Shown here one piece after another: positions 9,240-18,340 of a DNA stretch of 28,056 nucleotides (its first letter is position 1; every line of letters begins with the position of its first letter). The DNA lies in NCBI RefSeq assembly GCF_963678635.1, contig NC_087064.1, positions 77,287,718 to 77,315,773 on the forward strand, read 5' to 3'. The notes beneath the pieces were generated by a model. That model searched no databases, was not told the origin of the DNA, and was given only the letters and a program-made list of their open reading frames with translations. The position numbers and the translations under genes are program-made. The DNA comes from Symsagittifera roscoffensis (lineage: Eukaryota; Xenacoelomorpha; Acoela; Convolutidae).

Positions 9240-10779
9240 CTGCATTGACAATGGGAGAATATGACTTTGAAGTAAGGAAAAGATCAAAAAAAAATAAGGT
9301 GCTCTTGATGACGAGTCTAAAAGAACTCATGATCCAAGAAGGAGCGGCAGTAGCGTGTGCAAAACGGGGAGACGCTCTCTGTTTCTTTCGGTTCATTTTA
9401 GAATAAATATCGGTGCCGGCATTGAATACTTGTGGCAAAATGCTGAGAAAAGGTACTGATCGAGTGAAAACCTTGAATTACAAGCGCTGTTAGACATACA
9501 TCAGAGTAAAATGGTGCGAGGGAATATGAAGGAGCCTGTAGAACTGGAACCAATGAAGAGAGTCGATGAAACACGAAGAGTCGCCAATAAAGAGCTGAGG
9601 CTCACAAAAGAGTCAATGGGAACACTGCCGAAGTCCAGTGAGTATTGCGGACCGATTAGGAAGAAATCGTATCACTACGTGTCTGGAGTTTTGGGGATGA
9701 CATACAACCCTTTCATCAACGAAGGCATACATGATTGTTTCTTCGATTACGAGCAAGCGGTGTTGCTAAGAGTCTCGTTGTCAAAAATTGCAACAATAAG
9801 GAGCATTGGCAACCAGCAAGCTAACTTGGGACTTGTGTTGGAAGAAAAGGTGACTGCACCTTCAGTGCCAAAATCTGATAACCGAGTGGAATTTGGATTG
9901 AAATTCTCAGACGAGTTACTGAGAGCGAGCCTGATGGTGGTGTGGGAGTTGATGAAATCATCATGATGCCCGAGCCCTAATGCTGATTCAATATTGCGTG
10001 CGACACAGGATGTGCAAAGGGAGTTGAATTCAGACTGTAACTTGTGTGACCTTAACAACATTTATAACTTGACGACAGCCTCTAGGAGCAACAGAGAAAA
10101 CAATGTGGAGTTGCCTGGCTGGGGACCTGGTAGCTGTCTGGCGAACGTCTGTGGACTGGAGGGTCATATATGTGGAGGTCTCGATTGCGTAAAGACCTTG
10201 GCAAAAGAACACAAGCAATTAACGATATTGTTCGGGATTATAGTGATGAAAGCGAAGACCAAAACGGAAAATATTGCAGATCAACACGGAGGAACTGAGG
10301 TGAATCTAGTGACTGCACTAGGTCTCTAAAGCATGTTTGGTTTTTTAGAGTCACTATTGAATCTAGAAGAAAAGCATGAGAAGGTCACGGCCATGAGCGT
10401 AGAAGTGTTTCCGGGAGTGTTACAATCCGAACAGAAGTATATCGGAAAATCGAGAGAAGCAATAGAAGCAGAGATGAACATCCGGCAGAGTGAAACTTAT
10501 CGCAGAACTTCGGGAGCGCGATACCTAGAGGGATTGACCTTGACTCCGATGCGTAGAAGCCGATAACCGGAACACTTCGTGGCAGTGGATGTAAATAGTA
10601 CGAGGACAATCGTGGATCAAGCCTTCTCAGTGCCGAAATGTGTAAGACTTGCGAGAATGTCAGAAAAATTATACGAGTTGCTAAGTAAGATGTTCGCAGC
10701 GGTTCCAGGAAGAACCAAAGACGAGTTAGAGCCGATACTGGGAAAGGAGTTCATGGGAGTAGGTTCGCTTAGTGCATGA
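9220..10779 (+). pseudogene. Large gene: cysteine-containing module, repeat unit 2
   Basis: This is a near-identical copy of the unit 1 module, with the same frame (9511-10779) and the same in-frame stops. One GAC codon is missing, so LTTTAS reads LTTAS. It adds no new coding content, and the upstream junction fuses GSLSA to the end of unit 1. Confidence 0.6.
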
Positions 10780-12304
10780 CTGCATTGACAATGGGAGAAT
10801 ATGACTTTGAAGTAAGGAAAAGATCAAAAAAAAATAAGGTGCTCTTGATGACGAGTCTAAAAGAACTCATGATCCAAGAAGGAGCGGCAGTAGCGTGTGC
10901 AAAACGGGGAGACGCTCTCTGTTTCTTTCGGTTCATTTTAGAATAAATATCGGTGCCGGCATTGAATACTTGTGGCAAAATGCTGAGAAAAGGTACTGAT
11001 CGAGTGAAAACCTTGAATTACAAGCGCTGTTAGACATACATCAGAGTAAAATGGTGCGAGGGAATATGAAGGAGCCTGTAGAACTGGAACCAATGAAGAG
11101 AGTCGATGAAACACGAAGAGTCGCCAATAAAGAGCTGAGGCTCACAAAAGAGTCAATGGGAACACTGCCGAAGTCCAGTGAGTATTGCGGACCGATTAGG
11201 AAGAAATCGTATCACTACGTGTCTGGAGTTTTGGGGATGACATACAACCCTTTCATCAACGAAGGCATACATGATTGTTTCTTCGATTACGAGCAAGCGG
11301 TGTTGCTAAGAGTCTCGTTGTCAAAAATTGCAACAATAAGGAGCATTGGCAACCAGCAAGCTAACTTGGGACTTGTGTTGGAAGAAAAGGTGACTGCACC
11401 TTCAGTGCCAAAATCTGATAACCGAGTGGAATTTGGATTGAAATTCTCAGACGAGTTACTGAGAGCGAGCCTGATGGTGGTGTGGGAGTTGATGAAATCA
11501 TCATGATGCCCGAGCCCTAATGCTGATTCAATATTGCGTGCGACACAGGATGTGCAAAGGGAGTTGAATTCAGACTGTAACTTGTGTGACCTTAACAACA
11601 TTTATAACTTGACGACGACAGCCTCTAGGAGCAACAGAGAAAACAATGTGGAGTTGCCTGGCTGGGGACCTGGTAGCTGTCTGGCGAACGTCTGTGGACT
11701 GGAGGGTCATATATGTGGAGGTCTCGATTGCGTAAAGACCTTGGCAAAAGAACACAAGCAATTAACGATATTGTTCGGGATTATAGTGATGAAAGCGAAG
11801 ACCAAAACGGAAAATATTGCAGATCAACACGGAGGAACTGAGGTGAATCTAGTGACTGCACTAGGTCTCTAAAGCATGTTTGGTTTTTTAGAGTCACTAT
11901 TGAATCTAGAAGAAAAGCATGAGAAGGTCACGGCCATGAGCGTAGAAGTGTTTCCGGGAGTGTTACAATCCGAACAGAAGTATATCAGAAAATCGAGAGA
12001 AGCAATAGAAGCAGAGATGAACATCCGGCAGAGTGAAACTTATCGCAGAACTTCGGGAGCGCGATACCTAGAGGGATTGACCTTGGCTCCGATGCGTAGA
12101 AGCCGATAACCGGAACACTTCGTGGCAGTGGATGTAAATAGTACGAGGACAATCGTGGATCAAGCCTTCTCAGTGCCGAAATGTGTAAGACTTGCGAGAA
12201 TGTCAGAAAAATTATACGAGTTGCTAAGTAAGATGTTCGCAGCGGTTCCAGGAAGAACCAAAGACGAGTTAGAGCCGATACTGGGAAAGGAGTTCATGGG
12301 ATAA
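10760..12304 (+). pseudogene. Large gene: cysteine-containing module, repeat unit 3
   Basis: The third copy of the module has its frame from 11051. It differs by a Gly-to-Arg change in KYIGKS (KYIRKS) and a Thr-to-Ala change in LTLTP (LTLAP). It ends at GKEFMG followed by TAA at 12302-12304, where the sequence leaves the repeat and enters an unshared insert. Confidence 0.6.
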
Positions 12305-12600
12305 GCTAGTGGGAAATTCAGTAATTTTGAAAGACACAAACAGGGAGGATCAACAGCGACAAATTATAATGCAGTAGACAAAAATTATGAGACCACCGAG
12401 TGATGATTGAAGTGGATCCACTACTGGAAGCGTCGGGAAAACGGAATTGGAGAAGCATTGTTTTGACACATGATGAATTTCATGCCATTGTTTGCTACAA
12501 ACATGGTGGTATCCCGGGCGAAGTAATCTGGTGTTGATCTGGGACTCTGGCGAGCTGCTCCCCATGGACTTATCACATTCATCACAGCACAAAACGATGG
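12302..12600 (+). other. Unshared insert of about 300 bp in copy L
   Basis: In copy R the ELEPI segment is followed within about 40 bases by the TIRWLE segment. In copy L, ELEPI is followed by GKEFMG and about 300 bp of different sequence before MRWLENN resumes near 12605. One + frame in the insert is open from about 12412 to 12540 (NWRSIVLTHDEFHAIVCY). A - frame is also open across it (12421-12774). I recognise neither. The insert is older than the triplication, because its first bases (GKEFMG) are present at the end of all three units. Confidence 0.5.
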
Positions 12601-13337
12601 TGATAATTGGAATAATGTTGGCAATGCGATGGCTGGAAAATAACAGCTAGAGGAACTTGATTGTCTCAAAAACTTAGATCTTTTTGAGACAATGTGCAAA
12701 GTGTTGAACATTTCGATGGAAGTGAAGAAGATGTGGGCCAGAAGGCGACTGATGCCATGGTTTAGAGCCAACATAACTGCATGGTTTTACGAGAATGCCA
12801 AAAATCATATGTCGAAGCACAGCAGAGTATACAGCGCGTATCAGCTGGACATTGTATCGGGAGCTTTCAAGCGAGCTATGATAAGGCATCGGAATGCAGT
12901 GACTACCGCAGTGAAAAGAACGCCCCGAACAAGTGACTGTGACGTGAGGGAAAGAGAAGAAATTTCGAAGGAATACCTGGAGAGAAACGTGACGTTGTGC
13001 CTCCACAACAGCTTCTGCAGGAATAGGGAGCCTAGTGTAGACCCTCTAATTTGTTACAAAAAAAGGGTAGAAGAGCAGAGGGGTTGAGGATTGCCTCCAA
13101 CAGCGTCAAAATAGAGGCGTGTTGCAAGACACTGAAACTGAGAGCGCGGATTCAATGTCGCAGGAGGAGGAGATGAGATGGAGCGATGACAAATAACCGA
13201 GAAACAAGATGCAAAAAGAAGAAAGATAGGAAGATTTTAGAAGTTATAGAACTTCTAAACGATGAAGACCGAAAAAAAGAAGTGAACAAAGAAGTAACTA
13301 AGAAGAAGATCTTAAAAATCCGAATTGTTTTTGTGTG
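12601..13337 (+). pseudogene. Large gene: C-terminal region and lysine-rich tail
   Basis: The frame 12692-13087 reads EVKKMWARRRLMPWFRAN, SRVYSAYQLDI, HRNAVTTAVK, RNVTLCLHNSF and EPSVDPL. Copy R has the same motifs on the - strand at 17430-17081. Both copies continue after a shift with VLQDTETESADSMS/EEEM-like sequence (about 13117-13195). They end in a Lys/Glu-rich tail (KILEVIELLNDED and a run of K and E), with the final TGA at about 13335-13337 after IVFV. The tail is highly charged and probably disordered or nucleic-acid-binding. This marks the end of the large gene. Confidence 0.6.
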
Positions 13338-13917
13338 AATGAAATTCAAAAGAGAAACCAAGCAACCAAGCTTGCAATCGAAACCGAATGAAGGAAAAAA
13401 CGTTTAGTTGATTTTTGAGTTTAAGAATTTGTTGCATATATAAATTTGCTTTGTAATTCTAGTAAGTGGCCCTAGAGACAGTTACAATTTGTTTAGAAAG
13501 ACTTGAGTGAAGAGTATATTAAAAACTCTGGCCTGCATTATTATTTTGAATCATCTAAGATGACTGATCACTTTGTGTTGACATGAAGGTCTTGAGTAAT
13601 CTCCTGAAGAAGGAGATTATTTCTTTGTTATTTCTAGCCCTTAAGTTTCTTAACTTTCATATTAAGGACCAATAACAACTAAAGTTCCGAAAGAGAGAAA
13701 CATAGTAGGACGATTTTAGTTTGTTGGTTGGCAGGACTGTCCTGCGTCCCAACAACTTTTAAAACTAGGAGAAGAAGTTTGAAATCAAGATCATGGCACT
13801 AGAAGTCAAAACAGATGTTTTATCTTGAATAACACCTTCAGAAGTATCATTTGTATTCTGCGGTGAGTCGATGTGATGTGGATTAAAGTGATTTCATACA
13901 TTTTTAATTTCTGTTCG
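13338..13917 (+). other. 3' region of copy L, LTR-like, containing a perfect palindrome
   Basis: This stretch carries no gene. It aligns, diverged, with the triplicated 3' unit of copy R. The best conserved part is a stretch ending in TTGTTGGTTGGCAGGAC followed by TGTCCTGCGTC, with a 15-base palindrome (7-bp arms, 1-base centre) at 13731-13745. Similarity then continues into GGTGAGTCGATGTGATG near 13861-13880. In R the equivalent region is bounded by TGTTGTGAC and GTCACAACA. In L those ends are degraded to TGTGTTGAC and GTCCCAACA. Confidence 0.55.
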
Positions 13918-14090
13918 ATGGCATTGTACCATTTTAATGAATACCACGAGGCTCAATGAGGTCCTTGACCGGGCTGTCCGGGGAGTATGTAATATTTGAC
14001 CAAAATGCCGTCAAAATGCATGGCAACAGCGATTTTTTCTGTGGCTTTCTAGTGGGAAGAATGGTTTTTTTGATAGATTTACTGTGCTAG
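13918..14090 (+). pseudogene. Short conserved ATG-led frame in the 3' region (copy L)
   Basis: ATG at 13918 begins MALYHF. After a shift near 13950 the sequence reads MRSLTGLSGEYVIFDQN and continues to about 14085. Copy R reads MTLYHSDVTE and MKTLTGLSREYVAFDQN in all three of its repeats. Conservation of both the start codon and the peptide in two otherwise very diverged copies indicates real coding sequence. Its place just after the LTR-like segment would suit the first codons of a gag-type gene of a following element, or a small 3' gene. The family is not recognised. Confidence 0.5.
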
Positions 14091-14150
14091 TCGTACAATT
14101 TGACGAATCAGGAAAAATCAATTTGGAGTGACGAAATAAATTTCGAAAAC

Positions 14151-14770
14151 TCATTCTAAATAAAGACACGTCACGGCGTTAAAGTTTTGCAGTAACTGAA
14201 AATGTGCGAAAATCAGAACAAAGATTTTAGCTAGTGGAGCAGAACAGACAGAGCTTTAGGACACGGCATTATTAATGGTTGAGATTACGATAGAATCTAC
14301 CGAATTGTAACGATTGTAGCTGTACAATCGTTACCGAAGAATTTAGTGTTATCGGGAGGATTTTAACAATCTTCCAGAGGGGCGACAAGACCCCTCTTCG
14401 TCCAGATTCCTGAATCCGGAAGGGTCTCGGAAGGAAAACTGAAACTCATTTTAACAATTTTTAGCTTCCGGATATGCCCTGAATTGAATTGATAACATCT
14501 GAATTCGTTTTCAGATAATGAGAAGCTAGTAGCCCTGTTTTTAGGAGTGACCTCGTGGTCTGGGGATACTGAGACCGAGCCTTGAGCTCACTGTTTTTCA
14601 TGTAAATAAGTTAATCTGCGCATTCTGGCCGATAGCCAAAAACAGTAATGGTTTCGTCGACCCGACCTATTATTTCTATCGTCTCTCGCGTTAATCGAAC
14701 GTCTGTATTATATCAGCGAAAAATGTTATTACGATTTTCTTGCTTTTTAGTTGTCCTGAAAAATAAAATT
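14151..14770. other. Spacer between the two convergent elements
   Basis: I find no gene here. It does not obviously align with the rest of the window. It contains several stem-loops between 14307 and 14416, listed separately, and otherwise AT-rich sequence. It could be host DNA at the insertion point or an extra part of one element. Confidence 0.5.
14307..14334. other. Perfect 12-bp stem-loop
   Basis: GTAACGATTGTA (14307-14318), loop GCTG, then the exact complement TACAATCGTTAC (14323-14334). Smaller hairpins follow at 14376-14397 (7-bp AGAGGGG/CCCCTCT) and 14405-14416 (5-bp GATTC/GAATC). Confidence 0.75.
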
Positions 14771-14793
14771 ATTGCGGGTGTTGCAGACCGAAA

Positions 14794-15033
14794 CTAAAAT
14801 TTTAAAAATAATTCCGTCAATCCAAATTGACCTCTCCGAATACGTTCAATTGAACTATTAACACCACTAATTGTCCAAAACTGCCAATTTCTCATCAAAA
14901 AATGTTCCAAACAAAAATTCGTTGATGGCATGCATTCCAGGTCATTCTGGTCGAATGCCACATACTCCCTGGACAGCCCAGTCAATGTCTTCATTGAATT
15001 TTCAGTAACGTCAGAATGGTACAGTGTCATCAA
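14794..15033 (-). pseudogene. Short conserved ATG-led frame, repeat unit 1 of copy R
   Basis: This is a frame of about 79 residues starting MMTLYHSDVTE, with SMKTLTGLSREYVAFDQND, CLEHFLMRNWQFW and SIERIRRGQFGLTE. The second ATG is the one conserved with copy L. It has no stop before its end, unlike most other frames in this element. No family is recognised. It may be an N-terminal gag fragment or a small accessory protein. Confidence 0.5.
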
Positions 15034-15133
15034 ACAGAGTGTACAATTACATCAAAAGATTTTTTATTCTCATCACATCGACTCACGCTAGAAATTGGCT
15101 TATACTACATTGCCATTGCTTTTTAACAATTTC

Positions 15134-15142
15134 ACTTACCTG
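15134..15142 (-). promoter_or_regulatory. Consensus 5' splice donor in the 3'/leader repeat
   Basis: On the - strand this reads CAG|GTAAGT, a perfect metazoan donor. It recurs at 15776-15784 and 16419-16427. It lies between the LTR-like segment and the short MTLYHS frame, where a spliced retroelement leader would place a donor. Whether it is used is unknown. Confidence 0.35.
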
Positions 15143-15234
15143 CACTCTGAGGGTATGACCTAAGATAAAATATCTTTTCTGACTTTTAGTGTCAATGTCT
15201 CCAGTAAAAAAATTGTTCTACTAGAGTTAAAAAG

Positions 15235-15362
15235 TGTTGTGACGCAGGACAGTCCTGCCAACCAACAAACTAAAATCATCCTACCATGCTTTTCCCTTCG
15301 GAAATTCAGTTTTTAATTGCCTCCATCTTCAAGAGATAACCCAAGTGTTTCCTGTCACAACA
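15235..15362 (-). repeat. LTR-like 128-bp segment with 9-bp terminal inverted repeats (unit 1)
   Basis: The segment is bounded by TGTTGTGAC (15235-15243) and GTCACAACA (15354-15362), so on either strand it begins TG and ends CA, as LTRs do. Just inside one end is the palindrome GCAGGAC-A-GTCCTGC (15244-15258). AAG flanks both sides, which is too short to call a target duplication. The same structure occurs at about 15877-16004 and 16520-16647. No polypurine tract is obvious beside it, so it could instead be a structured RNA element inside a longer LTR. Confidence 0.45.
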
Positions 15363-15459
15363 AAGTGAAGAGTCGTAACAATTTAATATACTCTAATTTA
15401 ATATACTCTAATTATTGCGGGTCTTGCAGACCAAAACTAAAATTTTAAAAATAATTCCG

Positions 15460-15675
15460 TCAATCCAAATTGACCTCTCCGAATACGTTCAATTGAACTA
15501 TTAACACCACTAATTGTCCAAAACTGCCAATTCTCATCAAAAAATGTTCCAAACAAAAATTCGTTGATGGCATGCATTCCAGGTCATTCTGGTCGAATGC
15601 CACATACTCCCTGGACAGCCCAGTCAATGTCTTCATTGAACTTTCAGTAACGTCAGAATGGTACAGTGTCATCAA
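15460..15675 (-). pseudogene. Short conserved frame, repeat unit 2 (frameshifted)
   Basis: Same as unit 1 to FLMR, then a one-base deletion changes the C-terminus (GSFGQL instead of NWQFWT), so the frame ends early at 71 residues. Confidence 0.45.
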
Positions 15676-16078
15676 ACAGAGTGTACAATTACATCAAAAG
15701 ATTTTTTATTCTCATCACATCGACTCACGCTAGAAATTGGCTTATACTACATTGCCATTGCCTTTTAACAATTTCACTTACCTGCACTCTGAGGGTATGA
15801 CCTAAGATAAAATATCTTTTCTGACTTTTAGTGTCAATGTCTCCAGTAAAAAAATTGTTCTACTAGAGTTAAAAAGTGTTGTGACGCAGGACAGTCCTGC
15901 CAACCAACAAACTAAAATCACCCTACCATGCTTTTCCCTTCGGAAATTCAGTTTTTAATTGCCTCCATCTTCAAGAGATAACCCAAGTGTTTCCTGTCAC
16001 AACAAAGTGAAGAGTCGTAACAATTTAATATACTCTAATTTAATATACTCTAATTATTGCGGGTCTTGCAGACCGAAA

Positions 16079-16318
16079 CTAAAATTTTAAAAATAATTCC
16101 GTCAATCCAAATTGACCTCTCCGAATACGTTCAATTGAACTATTAACACCACTAATTGTCCAAAACTGCCAATTTCTCATCAAAAAGTGTTCCAAACAAA
16201 AATTCGTTGATGGCATGCATTCCAGGTCATTCTGGTTGAATGCCACATACTCCCTGGACAGCCCAGTCAATGTCTTCATTGAACTTTCAGTAACGTCAGA
16301 ATGGTACAGTGTCATCAA
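16079..16318 (-). pseudogene. Short conserved frame, repeat unit 3
   Basis: 79 residues, identical to unit 1 except for a few substitutions (for example VAFNQND for VAFDQND, VTESSM for VTENSM). Confidence 0.48.
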
Positions 16319-16684
16319 ACAGAGTGTACAATTACATCAAAAGATTTTTTATTCTCATCACATCGACTCACGCTAGAAATTGGCTTATACTACATTGCCA
16401 TTGCCTTTTAACAATTTCACTTACCTGCACTCTGAGGGTATGACCTAAGATAAAATATCTTTTCTGACTTTTAGTGTCAATGTCTCCAGTAAAAAAAATT
16501 TTCTACTAGAGTTAAAAAGTGTTGTGACGCAGGACAGTCCTGCCAACCAACAAACTAAAATCATCCTACCATGCTTTTCCCTTCGGAAATTCAGTTTTTA
16601 ATTGCCTCCATCTTCAAGAGATAACCCAAGTGTTTCCTGTCACAACAAAGTGAAGAAACCGGAACAATTTAATATAATCTAATT

Positions 16685-16845
16685 TGAAGCCTACTAAATA
16701 CACAGTAAGTTTCTCTAAATACATTAACTAAAATCTTACTGGAATCTTTTAAATGCAGCAAGTTTTAATTCAAAATAACTAAAAGTTTTTTATTTCATTA
16801 GGTATAAATTTCAAGCTTAGTTAGATTGGTTGCTCATTTGAGTTT
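16685..16845 (-). other. 3' untranslated stretch of copy R
   Basis: This is AT-rich sequence between the end of the large gene (TGA near 16845) and the first triplicated unit. I see no coding frame or signal in it. Confidence 0.4.
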
Positions 16846-17450
16846 TTGTCACACAAAACAATTCTGACTTTTATTTAATTCCTCTTTGTTACATCTTTCT
16901 TCATCTCTTTTCGTCTTTTCTCTTTTAATTTTCATCTTTTAGAAGTTCTAAAAGTTCTAATATCTTCTAATCGTCGATTTGCATCTTATTTTTTGGCTGT
17001 TGTTGTTTTTTCATCTCCTCCTCCAGCGACATCGACTCTGCACTTTTGGTCTCTGCGTCTTGTAACACGTCAGTGGCTATTCAAGGTAGAGGGTCTACAT
17101 TAGTTTCCCTACTTCTCCAGAAGCTCTTGTTGAGGCACAGTGTCACATTTCTCTCTGGATCCTCCTTCAATATTTCTTCACTTTCTGTTCCGTCACAATC
17201 AATTGTCTTCAACGTTATTTTCACTGCCGTAGTTACTGCATTCCGATGCGTAAAAAAAGCTCGCTTGAAATCTTCCAAACCTATATCCATCTGATACGAA
17301 CTGTACACTCTGCTATTTTTTGACATACGCTTTTTCGCATACTCGTGCAACCAGGCAGTCATGTTGGCTCGGAACTATGGCATCAGTAGCCTTTTGGCCC
17401 ATATTTTCTTCACTTCTTTTGTAGTGTTCAAGATTATGCCTTCAAGATTA
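16846..17450 (-). pseudogene. Large gene, copy R: C-terminal region
   Basis: The frame 17362-17081 reads MTAWLHEYAKKRMSKNSRVY, SSYQMDIGLEDFKRAFF, HRNAVTTAVKITLK, ERNVTLCLNKSFW and NVDPLP. This matches copy L at 12692-13050. Further on, DAETKSAESMSLEEEM and KILELLELLKDEN correspond to the charged tail in L. Upstream it joins EVKKIWAKRLLMP at about 17425-17390, with one stop. This and the L copy define the end of the large gene. Confidence 0.6.
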
Positions 17451-18060
17451 TTGCCTCAAAAAACTCTAAATCTTTTAGACAATCAAAATCTTCCAACTGT
17501 TCTTTAGTCGGTGCTTCCTGCCGATTGTTCTCTCTAACATTAGTTTCCAGCCATCTAATCGTCATCATAATTTCAACTATCACTAGTGTTAAGGGCTGTG
17601 ATGACTATTGGTTCTAATTCGTCCTTGGTTCTTTCTGGAAGAGCGGAAAACATTTTACAAAGTAACTGACAAGATTTCTCAGACTTTCTCGCAAGTCTTA
17701 CACTTTTCGGCATTGAGAAAGCTTGATCCACAATTGTTCTTGTGCTCTTTATACCAACTGTCACAAAGTGTACTGGATATCGGCTTGTGCACAACGGCGC
17801 CATCGTCGAGCCTACAAGGTACCTGCTCCAGATGGTCTGCGAGAAGTTTCACTCTACCTGATTTTCCTTTCCACTTCTAATGCTTCTCTCCATTTTCCAA
17901 TATCCATACTTCTCTTCAGTTGGTAACACTCCCGGTAACACTTCTGAACATCTCATTTTTTTTTCTAGATTCAAAAACGACTCTAAAGAGCCAGACATGC
18001 TGCAGAACCGTAGTGCAGTTCCTAGATTCACTTCAGTTCCTCCATGGCAACCTGCGTTTA
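17451..18060 (-). pseudogene. Large gene, copy R: second half of the cysteine-containing module
   Basis: This is the single-copy counterpart of the end of the 1.54-kb unit in L. 18031-17849 contains SLESFLNLEKK and PGVLPTEEKYG. 17803-17573 contains KSTRTIVDQAFSMPK, SVRLARKSEK and PERTKDELEPIVI. TIRWLE follows near 17555. The Cys-rich block itself is missing, replaced by the chimeric insert that ends near 18060. Confidence 0.58.
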
Positions 18061-18340
18061 GTTCTGTTCTCGATTTTGCTTTCAGAAAAACTCTATGTTT
18101 TTGTATTCTTTCTTAAAACTTGCTGCTAACGCTGTTCTAAAATTCATGTCTGCGGTGATAGCTAGTGCACACGTCCTATCTGTAAGTAAGAAATCGCTAT
18201 CTGTTAGTTTTATGCTACTTGAGTATTCATTCGGCAAGTGAAATTTCAAAACTCTACTACTCTACCTATGTTTGGTTTCCTTAGGCCTTCATCTGTTTCT
18301 GCCTCTAGTTCACCTGTTTCTCTTGATATTTTTATTTTTT
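18061..18340 (-). pseudogene. Macro domain N-terminal half, within the chimeric insert
   Basis: On the - strand the sequence reads LPNEYSSSIKLTDSDF, LTDRTCALAITADMNFRTAL and AASFKKEYKNIEFF, then a stop. This is the best preserved copy of the ligand-loop region: TADMNFRTALAA aligns with the 'saDlrmgaGiA' loop of macro domains. It breaks off near 18060, where the sequence joins GGTEVNL of the large gene. The copies at 3204-3638 and about 25070-24600 continue through the rest of the domain. Confidence 0.65.

Larger units (their letters stand above)
7677..12301 (+). repeat. Tandem triplication, 3 x about 1.54 kb, in the large gene
   Basis: Three direct units are 7677-9219 (1543 bp), 9220-10759 (1540 bp) and 10760-12301 (1542 bp). 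By eye they differ only at a few positions: T/C at 8023 and its equivalents, one fewer GAC in a short GAC run in unit 2 (near 10075), and two G/A changes in unit 3 (near 11987 and 12086). Each unit starts with TAGGTTCGCTTAGTG and ends with CATGGGA(G). All inherit the same stop codons, so the triplication happened after the gene had already decayed. Confidence 0.95.
1..14150 (+). mobile_element. Giant Ty3/gypsy-like retroelement, copy L (decayed, 5' truncated by window)
   Basis: This copy reads left to right. It enters the window inside RNase H and continues through integrase, Pol tail, macro-domain frame, a very large downstream gene and a 3' noncoding or LTR-like region. The boundary near 14150 is where similarity to copy R (read on the opposite strand) fades. 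Assignment to Ty3/gypsy rests on gene order (RNase H before integrase) and on the integrase C-terminal motif KKWRGPFMI, which is the GPY/F type. Stops and frameshifts occur in every segment, so the copy is inactive. The extra genes 3' of pol make it far longer than an ordinary 5-7 kb Ty3/gypsy element. What lies upstream (gag, protease, RT, 5' LTR) is outside the window. Confidence 0.85.
14771..16684 (-). repeat. Tandem triplication, 3 x about 642 bp, 3' region of copy R
   Basis: The units are 14771-15413 (643 bp), 15414-16055 (642 bp) and 16056-16684. They are nearly identical, with scattered single differences such as one missing T at about 15532. Each unit contains, on the - strand, the LTR-like 128-bp segment, a splice-donor-like site and the short MTLYHS frame. 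At the ends of units 1 and 2 a 15-bp AT-rich motif (ATTTAATATACTCTA) is doubled; unit 3 has it once. Confidence 0.95.

Noticed and set aside
7677-12301. CRISPR or satellite interpretation of regular repeats
   Set aside because: Three long 1.5-kb gene-bearing units, without short repeats and unique spacers, in eukaryotic DNA.
12421-12774. 117-codon - strand frame over the unshared insert
   Set aside because: Half of it is antisense to the conserved C-terminal region. No recognisable protein, so it was not called as a gene.
14520-14600. Possible tRNA-like fold around GTGACCTCGTGGTCTGGGG
   Set aside because: No consistent cloverleaf, T-loop or anticodon arm could be drawn.
15235-15362. Independent MITE insertion with a target duplication
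   Set aside because: Homology between copies L and R extends across both of its ends, so it is an internal part of the element and not a later insertion.
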